Assembly: GCA_034359265.1 (NCBI GenBank)
Contig: CP136898.1
Coordinates: forward strand, 5,582,501 to 5,646,500
Reading direction: 5' to 3'
DNA: 64,000 bases
From: Canna indica
Lineage: Eukaryota; Streptophyta; Magnoliopsida; Zingiberales; Cannaceae
Positions within the stretch are counted from its first letter, which is position 1, and each line of letters starts with the position of its first letter. The notes under the pieces were generated by a model, which searched no databases, was not told where the DNA came from, and worked only from the letters and a program-made list of their open reading frames with translations. The translations under genes and the position numbers were made by a program. Positions 22,090 to 34,300 of the stretch are shown here, piece after piece.

Positions 22090-22465
22090 AATACTATATT
22101 ATTATTATTATTATTTAATTATTATCACTAATTAATAATAATAATAATATTATTATTATTACTGTTATTATTATTATTATTATTAATAAAACTAATTAAT
22201 TATTATTATTATTATGTAATAATAATAATTATTATTATTTAATAATAATTATTATTATTATTACTGTTATTATTATTATTATTATTATTGTTATTATTTA
22301 TTATTATTATTACTGTTATTATTATAAATACTATATTATTATTATTATTTAATTAATATCACTAATTATTATTATTATTATTATTGTTGTTGTTGTTGTT
22401 ATTATTATTATTATTAGTATAACTGAATTAATATTATTATTATTATTATTTAATTATTATCACTA

Positions 22466-22528
<63 letters not shown>

Positions 22529-22898
22529 TATTATAAATACTATATTATTATTATTATTACTGTTATTATTATAAATACCATATTATTATTATTAATTAAT
22601 TATTATCACTAATTAATAATATTATTATTATTAGTATAACTGAATTAATAATATTATTATTATTATTACTGTTATTATTATTATTATTTTTATTATTATT
22701 TATTATTATAAATACTATATTATTATTATTATTACTGTTATTATTATAAATACTATATTATTATTATTAATTAATTATTATCACTAATTAATATTATTAT
22801 TATTGTTGTTGTTATTATTATTATTATTAGTATAACTGAATTAATAATAATATTATTATTATTTAATTATTATCACTAATTAATATTATTATTATTAC

Positions 22899-22964
<66 letters not shown>

Positions 22965-23040
22965 ATAATATTATTATTTATTATTTATTATTATAAATAT
23001 TATATTATTATTATTATTACTGTTATTATTATAAATACTA

Positions 23041-23100
<60 letters not shown>

Positions 23101-23320
23101 ATTATTTTTTATTATTATTACTATATTAATATTATTGACATTAATACTATATTATTAATATTATTATTATAAATACTATATTATTATTATTATTATTATT
23201 ATTTAATTAATATTGATAATTAATATTATAATTATTAATTATTATTATTATTATTATAAATACTATATTATTATTATTAAATATATTACTAATTAATATT
23301 ATTATTATTATTATTTAAAC
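22090..23320. repeat. Long (ATT)n array with higher-order pattern
   Basis: More than 1.2 kb of ATT/AAT trinucleotide repeats. It is interrupted in a regular way by ACTGTTATTATTATAAATAC, by TATCACTAATTA and by AGTATAACTGAATTAAT, so larger blocks made of these words recur several times. A pure ATT tract lies near 22465-22525 and another near 22915-22960. No coding. Confidence 0.9.
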
Positions 23321-23650
23321 TTATATTAGAGTATATAATTAATTAGAATAATTAAATTTAGAATTCATTAATCTTGTCTTGATGGACTAAATTTCTTGCT
23401 TCCAACAATGAACTTTTTATTTAAACTTCTCAATTTGATATTTTTATAATTTTCTACCCAGAGCTTAGACCCGTTCGAGAAATATTTTTTGATTTTATAA
23501 ATTTTATTGATAAAATTTAGTTGTAATATTAAGTTGAATACTTATTTCGATATGGAGGAATACGTATTCTACTTAATATTTTACTAAATAATATCAATAA
23601 AATTTATATTTTTCAAATAATAAATCTCGAATTGTCCCTTATTGGATAGT

Positions 23651-23854
23651 TTAGCAACACAATTATTAATATCGCAAATTTAATTTCATTTGATCACACA
23701 TGTCAATGAAAGATTGGTTGCATCTCTTTTGTTCTCCGGTACGCTTCAGAAGTTTTGCGTACTTGGAGAACTAAAAAGAGATGCTGCCGAAATTTTCAGT
23801 GACTTGTTGTGATTAAATGAGATTATAAGTGCGATATTAATAATGTGTTGCTGA
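23651..23854 (+). promoter_or_regulatory. Long stem-loop in the outer CACTA TNP2 leader
   Basis: Left arm 23651-23744 pairs with right arm 23757-23854 around a 12-base loop. The arms match over most of about 95 bases (AGCAACACA.TTATTAATATCGCA at the base; GCATCTCTTTT and GTTCTCC near the tip). The tip carries TCTCCGGTACGC / GCGTACTTGGAGA. The structure ends 73 bases before the TNP2 ATG at 23928. A stem-loop with the same core occurs at the same place in the inner CACTA (34948-35137). Its function is not known to me. Confidence 0.8.
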
Positions 23855-23927
23855 ATGGGATAGGACCAACCCACCTATATGACTATACCCTTTATAATAA
23901 CATTGAAATTCACAAATGTAGTCAAAG

Positions 23928-26900
23928 ATGGATAAAACTTGGATGTCAGCACCTCAATCATCTAAAGCCTATGCGAGAGGAATGAAAAATTTTATGCGGT
24001 TCGCAATTGATAATGGATTGGATGAAGATGACACAATGAATTGTCCGTGCAAAAAATGCATCAATAGGAAATATCATAAACCAGAAGATGTTGAAAGACA
24101 CTTAATATGGAATGGAATTTTACCGAGATATACCATTTGGTATTACCATGGTGAACCTTTATATCCGACAACAGAAGCACAACTTGATATATCAAACAGA
24201 GCTGACGCATCCCATCAACTACATTCTCATAATGATGAAACACCAATTGATGTCAATGATGAAACACCAATTGATGTCAATGATGAAACATTAAATGTTA
24301 ATCTTGATGAAGCTCCAAATGCATTCGAACCGCCACAAGAATCTTCCCAACATTCTATGATGGATGATCTTGATGTTCCTCTGTATCCAAATTGTGTAAA
24401 ATACAGTAAATCATCATTTATCATTCAATTATATCATATAAAGGTTCTTAATGGTTGGTCTGGAAAGTCGTTCTCAATGTTGTTAGAATTGTTGAAAGAA
24501 ACTTTTCCAGAAGGCAATACACTTCCATCAACGTGTTATCAAGCAAAAAAATATGTGAAAGATTTGGGTTTATTCTATCAAAAGATACATGCTTGTCCAA
24601 ATGATTGCATTTTATACATGGATGAAACTGCGGAAGCATCAACATGCAACATTTGTGGATTGTCTCGATGGACTTCCTCTTCAACTAATGATGAATCAAC
24701 AAGTCAGTTAGAACGGAAAAAGAAACCTGCAAAAGTGTTACGATATTTTCCACTTATTCCAAGACTGACTCGTTTATATATGTCATCGAAGACAGCAAGC
24801 TCGATGAGATGGCATTCTGAAAGACGCACCAAAGATGAAATCATACGACATCCTGCTGATGCAGAAGCTTGGCAAGCTTTTGACAGAAGATATCCAGACT
24901 TCGCTGTTGATTCACGTAATGTTAGATTGGGTCTTGCAAGTGATGGATTTAATCCATTTCGATCAATGAGCACAACTTATAGCACTTGGCCTGTTGTATT
25001 GATACCTTATAATATGGAACCGTGGGCATGTATGAAGAGATCTTCAATCATGTTATCAATGTTAATTCCAGGCGCTAAGGGACCAGGAAAAGACATTGAT
25101 GTGTACTTACAACCTCTCATTTCAGAATTGAAGCTATTGTGGAGCGGAGTAACAGCATTTGATAGTATCTCCGGCGAACAATTTACTCTGCGTGCAGCTT
25201 TAATGTGGACCATTAATGATTTTCCAGCATATGCAATGTTATCAGGTTGGAGCACTAAAGGACGATATGCATGTCCCATATGCGGTGATAAGACAGATTC
25301 TCGTTGGCTTAAATACGGAAAAAAACATTGTTATTTAGGCCATCGTAGATGGTTGTCACAAGAACATCCGTTTCGTCAGGACACTGAATTATTTGACGGG
25401 ACAATAGAAAATAATAATGCACCAGTGTCAGTTGATTCCCAAATTATTTACGAGCAAATTCAACACATTAAACATGTTTATGGCAAAACTACCAACACAA
25501 GTAAAAAGCGCACTCGAAATAATTTGGGTAGTGAGTCAGAAGGCATTAATGCAGACACACAAACTCAGCAAAGTTTTCAGAGGACCGATTTTGGATTATG
25601 GAAAAAGAAAAGTATATTTTTTGAATTACCATATTGGCAGCATAATCCATTGCGCCATAATTTGGATGTTATGCATATTGACAAAAATATATGTGATAAT
25701 CTGATTGGTACTATATTGGATATTGATGGAAAAGGGAAAGATAATTTAAATGCACGATTAGATTTGCAAGACATGAATATAAGACATCATTTACATCCAA
25801 TATTATTACCAAATGGCAGATATGATATACCCTTGGCAATTTATTCAATGTCCACTATTGAAAAGGATCTCATGCTGACATGTATCAAAAATATGAAAGT
25901 GCCCGATGGATATTCATCAAATATTTCTAGATGTGTGAATCTCAAGGATCATAGATTACAAAACTTGAACAGTCATGATTCACATATACTGCTTCAAGAT
26001 GTTTTTCCGCATGCATTACGAGGAATTGTGCATAAAGATGTTCTCCTCATTGTTAAAGAGATTTCTGTATTTTTCAAAAAGTTATGCAGTGCCAATTTAG
26101 ACCATTGTGCCCTCGACGATTTGCAATCACGTGTGCCTTTGCTCTTATGTAAAATGGAGCAAATTTTTCCACCAAATTTTTTCACTATTATGGTGCATTT
26201 GATGATTCACCTTCCAACAGAGGTGAAACTTGGTGGTCCTGTTCATTACCGTTGGATGTACCCAATTGAAAGGTTTGTTTTATTTATATTTGTCTCGTGG
26301 TCCGCATGATTCACCTTCCAACATGAATTTGTCTCGTGTTCATAGGTTATTTATGAGATATAAATCTCATGTTCGAAATAAAGCACAACCAGAGGGATCC
26401 ATCGCTGAAGGATATATTGCTGATGAATGTCTTACATTTTGTTCTCGATATTTAAATAATATTGAAACGGTGTTCAATCGACCGCAAAGAAATTATGAAG
26501 TTGAAAATATTGAAAACTACTTATTTTCTTCTGGTGGTCGATTTATTGGCAAAGCTCGCATTAGTACGTTGGATTTAAATGTGTATGCACAAATGCACAG
26601 ATATGTCTTGTTGCATACTCCAATGATTGAACCATACAAAAGGTATCAATTGTTATTAAATGTCTCCATATTTTAAGTTATTTTAAGATTATTGGTGTAA
26701 TTTTTATTTTATTGTCTCAGGCAATTTCTTGAAGAACAATGTCATATAAATAATTTATCAGTTCCATCAAATGCTCAACAACAAAGGTGGATCATAGAGA
26801 GATTCGCATTGTGGTTACAAGATAAAGTATCGGAAATGATACAAAATGATTGTGATGCTTCACTACTTGCGTTAGCTCGAGGTCCAGTATCTGTAATTAA

Positions 26901-27306
26901 AAAATATGATGGATTGATTATAAATGGTTATAGATTTCATACCAAGCAACGAGAAAGATTACGTAAAACACAAAATAATGGTTTAATGGTTGAGGCTGAC
27001 AATCGTCAATATTATGGAGTTCTAACGGATGTAATTGAATTGGACTATCGTGGGGTATTCAAGGTAGTTCTTTTTCGTGCTGAATGGGTTGATATAAGAA
27101 ATTCACGGGGTTTACGAGTGGATGAGAATGGATTCACATTAGTTAATCTTTCTCGATTATTTCATACCGGTGCATTTCTAAAAGATGACCCGTATGTGTT
27201 TTCATCACAAGCAAAACAAGTATTTTATATGTCAGATCCGAAGAATAATGAGTGGTTGCATGTCATAAATGTATATCCTAGAGATTTATATGACATCGGT
27301 AAATGA
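23928..27306 (+). CDS. CACTA (En/Spm) TNP2 transposase, outer element
   Basis: Exons 23928-26272, 26346-26642 and 26721-27306 join in phase to 1075 residues without a stop. In order: an N-terminal transposase-associated domain (TWMSAPQSSKAYARGMKNFM, CPCKKC), the Transposase_21 (TNP2) core with LRYFPLIPRL, LASDGFNPF, DFPAYAMLSGWSTKGRYACP and HNLDVMHIDKNICDNL, then DUF4218 (MYPIER|RLFMRYKSHV, QPEGSIAEGYI) and DUF4216 (YYGVLTDVIELDY, FSSQAKQVFYM). TNP2 cuts and joins the element ends. A 24-bp unit (ETPIDVND) is repeated near residue 103-125. The last exon may instead splice at 27298 onto 27388, giving a short end (GCQDQE, stop), or onto exons at 36355-36606; this cannot be settled here. The start follows the stem-loop leader. 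Confidence 0.88.
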
Positions 27307-27388
27307 CTTATTATTTATCAATATTATTTATATAATTTGTTAATCTTTATGTATTTATCAATATATAATATTATGTTATTATACAGGA

Positions 27389-28889
27389 TGTCAAGATCAA
27401 GAATAATTGATTCAGATGCTGAGACTCGCGAGGAGGGTGAGCTTAGCCCTGAGAGTGATCGTCCTGGGTCGTCACAAGGACGAATTCACAGACCTTTCTA
27501 CATTTGGAGTTAGTTTTTATATCATTATACATGTGAACATTATTTATTTAATCAAATTTATATTAATGTTTTCTGATGTAATTTAAAAACAGACACTACA
27601 ACACAAATGCAACATGAAGGATCTCCATATTTTACAGCTTCTTCTGTGTATACACTTAATCCCGACCAGTTAATTATGGTCAATTTTTTTGATTGGGGTC
27701 AAAGTCATGATGGCGGCCACAGATTATACTCACGTTTTATGGGGTTACTAGTGCGTGATTCTACATTCTTACCATTGACGTCTGACCCTTGGAATCAAAT
27801 TTCTTCCATATATAAGAATGGATTATGGGAGCAATTATTGGTATGTTATGAATTTATATGAATTTATGTTAGATTGTATTATTTAGTTGTGTGAAATTAT
27901 ATTTTGGGGTCAAACTAATATCATTTATAAATGCAGAGATATTTTTTGATCCCTACTGAGAACAGAGATCGTATTTATCGCACTACTATGGCAGCCTTCG
28001 ACAGAAAATTTAAAAATTATAAACTTATATTAAAAAAATATATTTTAAAATTGAAGAGTCAAAAGAGGAAAATCTTACACGTCGACCACGAAATGTTAGT
28101 AGAGAATCATGGATAAGAATGGTCGATTATTGGCATTCTTCGGCTAGTCAGGTAAAAATTTATATTTTGATACTTGCAATATTTGTTTTATAATTATAAT
28201 TAAATATGACAGGCTGTGTCTGAACGGGGTCGAAGGGCAAGAAGTGCAACTCAAGATTGCATACATACTAGCGGTGCGACCCCTTACATTCAAAGACGTA
28301 CTGATTTTGTAAGTAGTTTAGTAAATAATTTATAATTTATTTGTTTTTATTTTTAATATCTTTTAAATAATTAATTTGTATTTATATTGTGTGAAGCGAC
28401 GTACACATAATAGAGAGTCTAGTGAGCTCGAAGTGTATAGAACAACACATCTTCGTAGAAGTGGACGAGGATATGTACGCGAAGAAGCTGCTCAATTTAT
28501 GGTATAACACATCTACGAATGAATTAAATTAATATTTTTAAATTTATAATTTATTTTTTGAAATGTAGGCCACCGCCGAACAAACACTTAATGAACGACT
28601 TGAGACTAATCCAACAACAGAGCGAGTTCAACTCGAGAACCAAGTATATCGGGAAATATCTGATCCCGAACATCATTCTCGAGTTCGCCTACAAGGGATT
28701 GGAGTCACACCAAGTCAATTTTATGAACGTCATCGACAATCTTTTGTTGCATCTTCCCACGATGCAACATATGACGAGCTTCGACGGCAACAAGAGGCTG
28801 CAATGAAAGAAATGCAGCAAAAATATGATGCTGAGATGAGGGAGGTTCAGCAAAGACTGAACAGAATGGAGCAGATGTGGTTTCAATAA
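27389..28889 (+). pseudogene. TNP1-like (Transposase_24) gene of the outer CACTA, frameshifted
   Basis: Exon-like segments begin with ATG 27389 (MSRSRIIDSDAETREEGELS), then 27595-27840 (DTTTQMQHEG to NGLWEQLL), 27937-28151 (RYFLIPTENRDRIYR to WHSSASQ), 28213-28309 (AVSERGRRARSATQDCIHTS), 28398-28501 and 28569-28889 (ATAEQTLNERLETN to RLNRMEQMWFQ, stop). These match the plant Transposase_24 (Ptta/En/Spm) type, which binds the subterminal repeats. In the third segment the frame changes around 28020-28060, in an A/T-rich run between FKNYKLILKK and KIEESKEENLTRRPRN, with no intron to explain it. The copy is probably inactive unless that is a sequencing slip. The C-terminus is a likely coiled coil (MKEMQQKYDAEMREVQQRL). 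Confidence 0.7.
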
Positions 28890-29050
28890 TAATTTAATAA
28901 TTCATCGTCACAGGGACTAAATCCAATTATTAATCAAGCTAATATGTTTTCCTCGCCAATTGATTATGTATGTATTTATTTAATTTATTTGTAGTTGATA
29001 TTTTTAGAATTGTAATTAATTAAATATGTTTTTTAACATGATCGATTGTA
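28890..29050. other. Outer CACTA spacer left of the inner insertion
   Basis: A possible small exon lies at about 28914-28967 (GLNPIINQANMFSSPIDY after the acceptor CGTCACAG). AT-rich sequence then leads to the GTA target site of the inner CACTA at 29048-29050. Confidence 0.4.
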
Positions 29051-29064
29051 CACTACTAGAAAAA

Positions 29065-29450
29065 TGGTCATCAGCAACGGCTGATGCCGTTGCTGAGCCG
29101 TTGCTGAAGAGCATCAGCAACGGCTGAGCCGTTGCAATAGCGCCGTGACAGAAAGTCGCGTTGCTGATGACTTCGCAACGGATCAGCAACGGCCGCTCGG
29201 GCCGTCGCTCAAAACATTATCAGCAACGGCCGCTCGGGCCGTCGCTAAAACTATTATCAGCAACGGGTTTGCAACAGACCCGGAGCCGTTGCTGATAACA
29301 TTAATAGCAACGGCCTCGAGTCCGTAGCAAAGCCGTTAGTAAAAACCCGTCGCTAAGTCGTTGCTGTAGGTCATCAGCAACGGTTGTCGATACACTTTTA
29401 GCAACGGCTTTCCCACGGACGGCCGTGGGAAAGCCGTTGCTGATGACCCA
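29065..29450. repeat. Subterminal repeats, left end of the inner CACTA
   Basis: About a dozen copies of AGCAACGGC, in both orientations, often as back-to-back pairs ('ATCAGCAACGGC' facing 'GCCGTTGCTGA'). In En/Spm-type elements such clusters are the binding sites of the TNPA/TNP1-type protein, so these are the probable targets of the protein encoded at 29753-31318. Confidence 0.85.
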
Positions 29451-29752
29451 TACCTGCAAACAGAAATATTTCAAATTTCTAATTTCCGTTGATACATTGA
29501 TACATTTATCTGATACATAACTCACACACCCATACCCTCATACACACATCACAAACATCTCATACACATTCATTCACACATCACAAACACACCAAGATAT
29601 ACATCAAAACAATTATATTTATATTCATAATTATCCACGATAGTATAAACACAATTCAAATGTAAAATTGAAGTATCAACATCTGAGTAACATAGTCAAT
29701 ATAAATTAAACAAGTTCAATATCTGAGTAACAAAGTCAATATAAACAAAATC

Positions 29753-31318
29753 TCACGATGACGATGGAGGATGGCCTGGATCATATGGCGGGGTCTGGAG
29801 TGCTTGAGTGTACACCGGCGTGGACTGACTCGAGGACGACGGATTAGATGATGCCGAAGAGATGCCTGCTTCGGGATGACCCGACAAGTTGCGTAGCATA
29901 GCTTCTATATTCGCCATCGTCTGACTCTGACGCGCCATCGTCTGACTCTGGCGCTCCATCATCTCAGTCTGACGCGCGACCGTCTCCTCTAGAGTCCTTA
30001 TTCTGTTACTATGATCATAACTGGATCTAGAGGTGGACGGCCGCTCACCAGCGACCGGAGGGGTCGGTGCCCCAAGTGGCCCTAGTACGGCTCGCGCATG
30101 ACCACTATCTGCGAAGCCATATACGCGGCCATGGTCCCAGCCACCTGCGGCCTCGACCCACGATGCTGCGTCAAAGTCCTCGGGGGTACCCCCGCGCTGC
30201 ACCACCGTCTGGCTGTAGGTCTCCTACTCGAGTTTGATTTTTTGTTTAATATTTATCATAAAACTTAAATTATAAATATATAATGAATAATTTAAACAAA
30301 TATATAATTACCATAATGTATGCAGCGCGGTTGTGGATGTACTCCCCAGTCCCATGTGCTCGACGGTGAGTCCGCTCAAACACTGCCATCGGGGAGGGTC
30401 GCTGGACAGTCCCGTCATCCGACACCGTCGTCTACATTTACAAAACAAATACATTAATTAGTACACATAATAACAAATAAAATATATAATTAAAAGATAT
30501 ACTTACCATACGGTTTGCGTGCACTGCAAATGCAACAGAGCCGCCGGTGTGACGCGCTGCTCCTCCCGACATGCGATTTCTAGCCGCATTCCGAGAAACC
30601 TCCTGCCATCGATCCGTCGACCATATCCCCACGAGCTGGTCCCATATATCCGGAGTAATCCAACCGGGGCCGTATCCCCGAGTCTCCGCGATGTTAGTGG
30701 TCCCAGCTCGGGCCATCGCCTGGGACCGAGCTTGCCCCAGCTGCCCGTTGTACCTTGCCCGAGAAATAGCCTCCCAGGCAGCGTAAATGAAGGGCCTCTG
30801 GTCCTCGGCCCATGTATAGCGAGCCTGCAAAATAATAATATCAGTACCAATATTAATATATCATCATGCATGTAAAAAAAATAATAATACGTGCCTCAAA
30901 CTCGCGCCATAACATGTCGACGTGCTCGCTAGGCACGTGAGACCACGTAGGCCATGCCCCGTGCATGTATCGTCGAATAGTAGAAGAAATGCTCCTCGGC
31001 ACTTCTTCTTGCTGGAACCTGCACAACAAAAATAAATTTTAATATTATATTATGATATAATGAATTTGTAATGATTCATAATTCATGATATATTACGTAC
31101 CGCTCCCCAATCACGCTAATCAATCTACGTGACTCTGTGGCTGGTGGAGGCTGCCACCTGTTCGGCCCGCGTGGCCGCCTACGTCTGGATGTACTAGCCT
31201 CGGCAGTATCATCGGAATGAGGATCAGCAACAGGAGGATCAGCAGCATGAGTAAGTGCTGGAGTCTCACCGATCGGAGACTCCGAAACTCTCCTGCGTCG
31301 ATAACCACGACCAGACAT
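29753..31318 (-). CDS. TNP1-like (Transposase_24) protein, inner CACTA
   Basis: Five exons on the minus strand: 31101-31318, 30895-31018, 30507-30824, 30312-30431 and 29753-30223, all in phase, giving 416 residues. The start is MSGRGYRRRRVSESPIGE, a basic then Pro/Asp-rich N-terminus. The middle has FQQEEVPRSISSTIRRYM, RYTWAEDQRPFIYAAWEAIS and HTGGSVAFAVHANRM, the pattern of Pfam Transposase_24. A probable coiled coil follows (LEETVARQTEMMERQSQTMA, with the RQSQTMA heptad repeated), then a Ser/Pro-rich tail. These proteins bind subterminal repeats and assist TNP2. The intron after 30895 needs a GC donor (GAG|GCACGT), because the nearby GT breaks the frame. Divergent spacing from TNP2 is absent: TNP2 lies upstream on the same strand. 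Confidence 0.85.
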
Positions 31319-31393
31319 ATCTGTCGAACAGACATATAATCAGATTATTGTATAAATAGTAGAGATATATTTAATAAAATATATACTTTACAA

Positions 31394-34300
31394 TTATTCT
31401 TCATCATCTGAATAATAGTCTTCGAATTCTTCTTCTTCTTCCTCTTCTTCCTCTTCTTCCTCTTCTTCATCTTCTTCATCTTCAGCTTCCTCAATTTCAT
31501 GATCGTCATCATCAGCATATTCAACTTCTAATTGAATTGACGTTGTGTCTGCATCCTCGAGTATTGGAATAATACGATCCACAGCAGGAATATCTTCTTC
31601 TTGATAGAAACCAGGAGGATCATTTTCTCCTACTATCGGATCAATTTTTCCTCTACCTTTTGTCTTACAGACTACACGCCAATCTGCTCTATCTTTATTT
31701 GGAGCCGGATACTTCGCGTAATATACTTGTTCGGCTTGTGATGCCAATATAAAAGGCTCATTTGCTGCCAATTTCGATTTATAATTAACCTCAACAAGTT
31801 TGTATTTTGGATGAACTTTCATGCCCCTTTCTGTTGTATCGAACCAATGACATCTAAATAGGATCACTGATTTCAAGCCGAAGTAGTGCAACTCTATCAC
31901 TTCTTCAATCAGTCCATAAAAATCCATATCACATTCAACATAGGTTGTCCCTTTCACGCAGACCCCAGCATTCATCGTCTTCTTTGCAAATGAATATTCA
32001 ACCGTGTGAAATTTATACCCGTTAACAAAATATCCGCTATAGCACGACACAAGTCGCGACGGTCCACTAACAAACTCAAATATTTTTTCATCTATTTCAG
32101 CTCTGTGATCTTTGCTGTAAGTCTGAATCCAAGTAGGGAAATCACGATTCCGTAATCTCTCCAATTCTTGATCGTTGTGAATAGAGTATTTTTGCACCAT
32201 CTCAATGTCAAATATTTCAATGAATTGTTCAATCTCTGGACAATTGAGTAATACATACAAGTGTGCCAAATGATACTCTTCATCGCTTAAGTGTCGAGAT
32301 GGACGAGAACCAAAAGCACGACCAGAGTGACAAAATATATTTAAACGTCCATCTGAATGTCGAACACCCCCATCGTCGTTACGTGGAAGACGATCAAATC
32401 TTGTCTGTACTGTCGATTCAAAGTAAAATGAGCAGAATGTTGAAATTTCTTGGATGATATACGATTCAGATATTGATCCTTCAACAGCTGCGGTGTTCTT
32501 TACTTTTTTCTTCAGACGATTCATGTATCTTTCAAATAAGTACATCCAACGATATTGAACGGGGCCACCAACTCGTGCCTCGTATGCCAAGTGTATCGAT
32601 AGATGCTCCATCGAGTCAAAAAATGCAGGAGGGAAAAACTGCTCCAGCTTGCATATGATTTCAACAATATTATTTTCAAGTGTTGACATATCTTCGACTC
32701 GAAGGACATTTGCACAGATGCTTCTAAAAAACATACTTAATTCAGTCAACGGACCCCAAATATTATCAGGTAGAAGATCTCGAAATGCGATCGGAAGTAA
32801 TCTCTGCATGAATACATGACAATCATGGCTCTTCATCCCTGATATTTTGCAATCATCGACGTTCACACATCGAGATAAGTTTGAAGCATATCCATCGGGT
32901 AATCTGAGTTCTTTTACCCATTGACAAACATCTTTGATCTGTTGTTTATTTAACACATATAGGGCCTTCGGTTTCAGATATCGTCCGTTGACCTCTTGTA
33001 ACTCCAACTCTGGTCTTTTACAAAGTATTTTCAGATCATGTCGGGCTTTGACATTATCTTTAGTTTTTCCAGAAATATCCATCACAGTGTTGAAAATATT
33101 ATCAAACACATTTTTTTCAATGTGCATGACATCTAAATTATGTCGAATCAATAATGAACTCCAATAGGGCAATTCCCAAAAGATACTTTTTTTCACCCAG
33201 TTGTGTGTTTGGCCAAAACCTGACACTCTTTCATTGCGACCGAATACTATATCTGGAAGTGCTGAAACACGTGCTAACATTTGTTCACCAGACAACATCG
33301 GTGGTGGCCCATCTCTTTCGACTCTGCCCTTAGTAAATTTATTACGATTCCTTCGATACTGGTGATGAACCGGTAGGAATCGACGATGACAATCAAAGAA
33401 TGAGATTTTTCGTCCGTTCTGAAGACTGATTGATTTAGAGTGTTCCATACAATACGGGCAAGAGAGTCGGCCGTGAGTGCTCCAACCCGACAACATGCCG
33501 TACGCGGGGAAATCATTGATTGTCCACAAGACCGCGGCCTTTAAATTGAAGTTTTGCTTCCGATGACAATCATAAGTGACAGCTCCCTCAGTCCACAATG
33601 TTTTCAATTCATCTATCAAGGGTCTGAGAAATATGTCAATTTCTTTTCGCGGGCCCTTAGGACCCGGAATAATCATCGAAAGATAAATAAATTCATCTTT
33701 CATGCACATTGACGGTGGCAAATTATAAACTGTCAACAGCACTGGCCAAACTGAATAAGGAGTTGCAGAATGCCCAAACGGATTAAAACCATCTGTGCAC
33801 AATCCCAATCTGATATTTCTAGTATCCATAGCAAATGAAGGATAACATGTATCCAAATGTTTCCATGCTTCACTGTCAGATGGATGAGTCATTACTGTAT
33901 CATCACGACTTCTTGCATGCCAACTCATGTAGGGGGCTGTCTTTTCCGACATGAATAATCTTTGAAGCCTCGGTGTTAGTGGAAAATACCGAAGCACCTT
34001 AAACGGGATATTTTTCTGTCGGACCGATTTCTTCTCCTTGTAACGAGGGTGTTGACATACAGGGCATTTATCCAACTGCACATTTTCTTTATAATATAAA
34101 ATGCAGTTATTTTGGCACGCGTGTATTTTTTCGTACCCAAGCCCCAATTTTCTCATTAGCTTTTTAGTCTTATAAAAAGTAGGCTCAAACTTGTTATCAG
34201 TAGGCAGCATTCCATTAATCAATCCAGCAATCCGATCATACGCAACTCCGCTGATATTACAATCGGCCTTGATGTTTAAGAGCTGTGTCATTGCTGAAAA

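Noticed and set aside
29065..29450. CRISPR-like array of AGCAACGGC repeats
   Set aside because: Repeats are in both orientations, irregularly spaced, and at both ends of a CACTA in plant DNA; subterminal repeats explain them.
30519..30875. Plus-strand frames opposite the inner TNP1-like exon 3
   Set aside because: Shadows of the in-phase minus-strand exon, which carries the Transposase_24 pattern.
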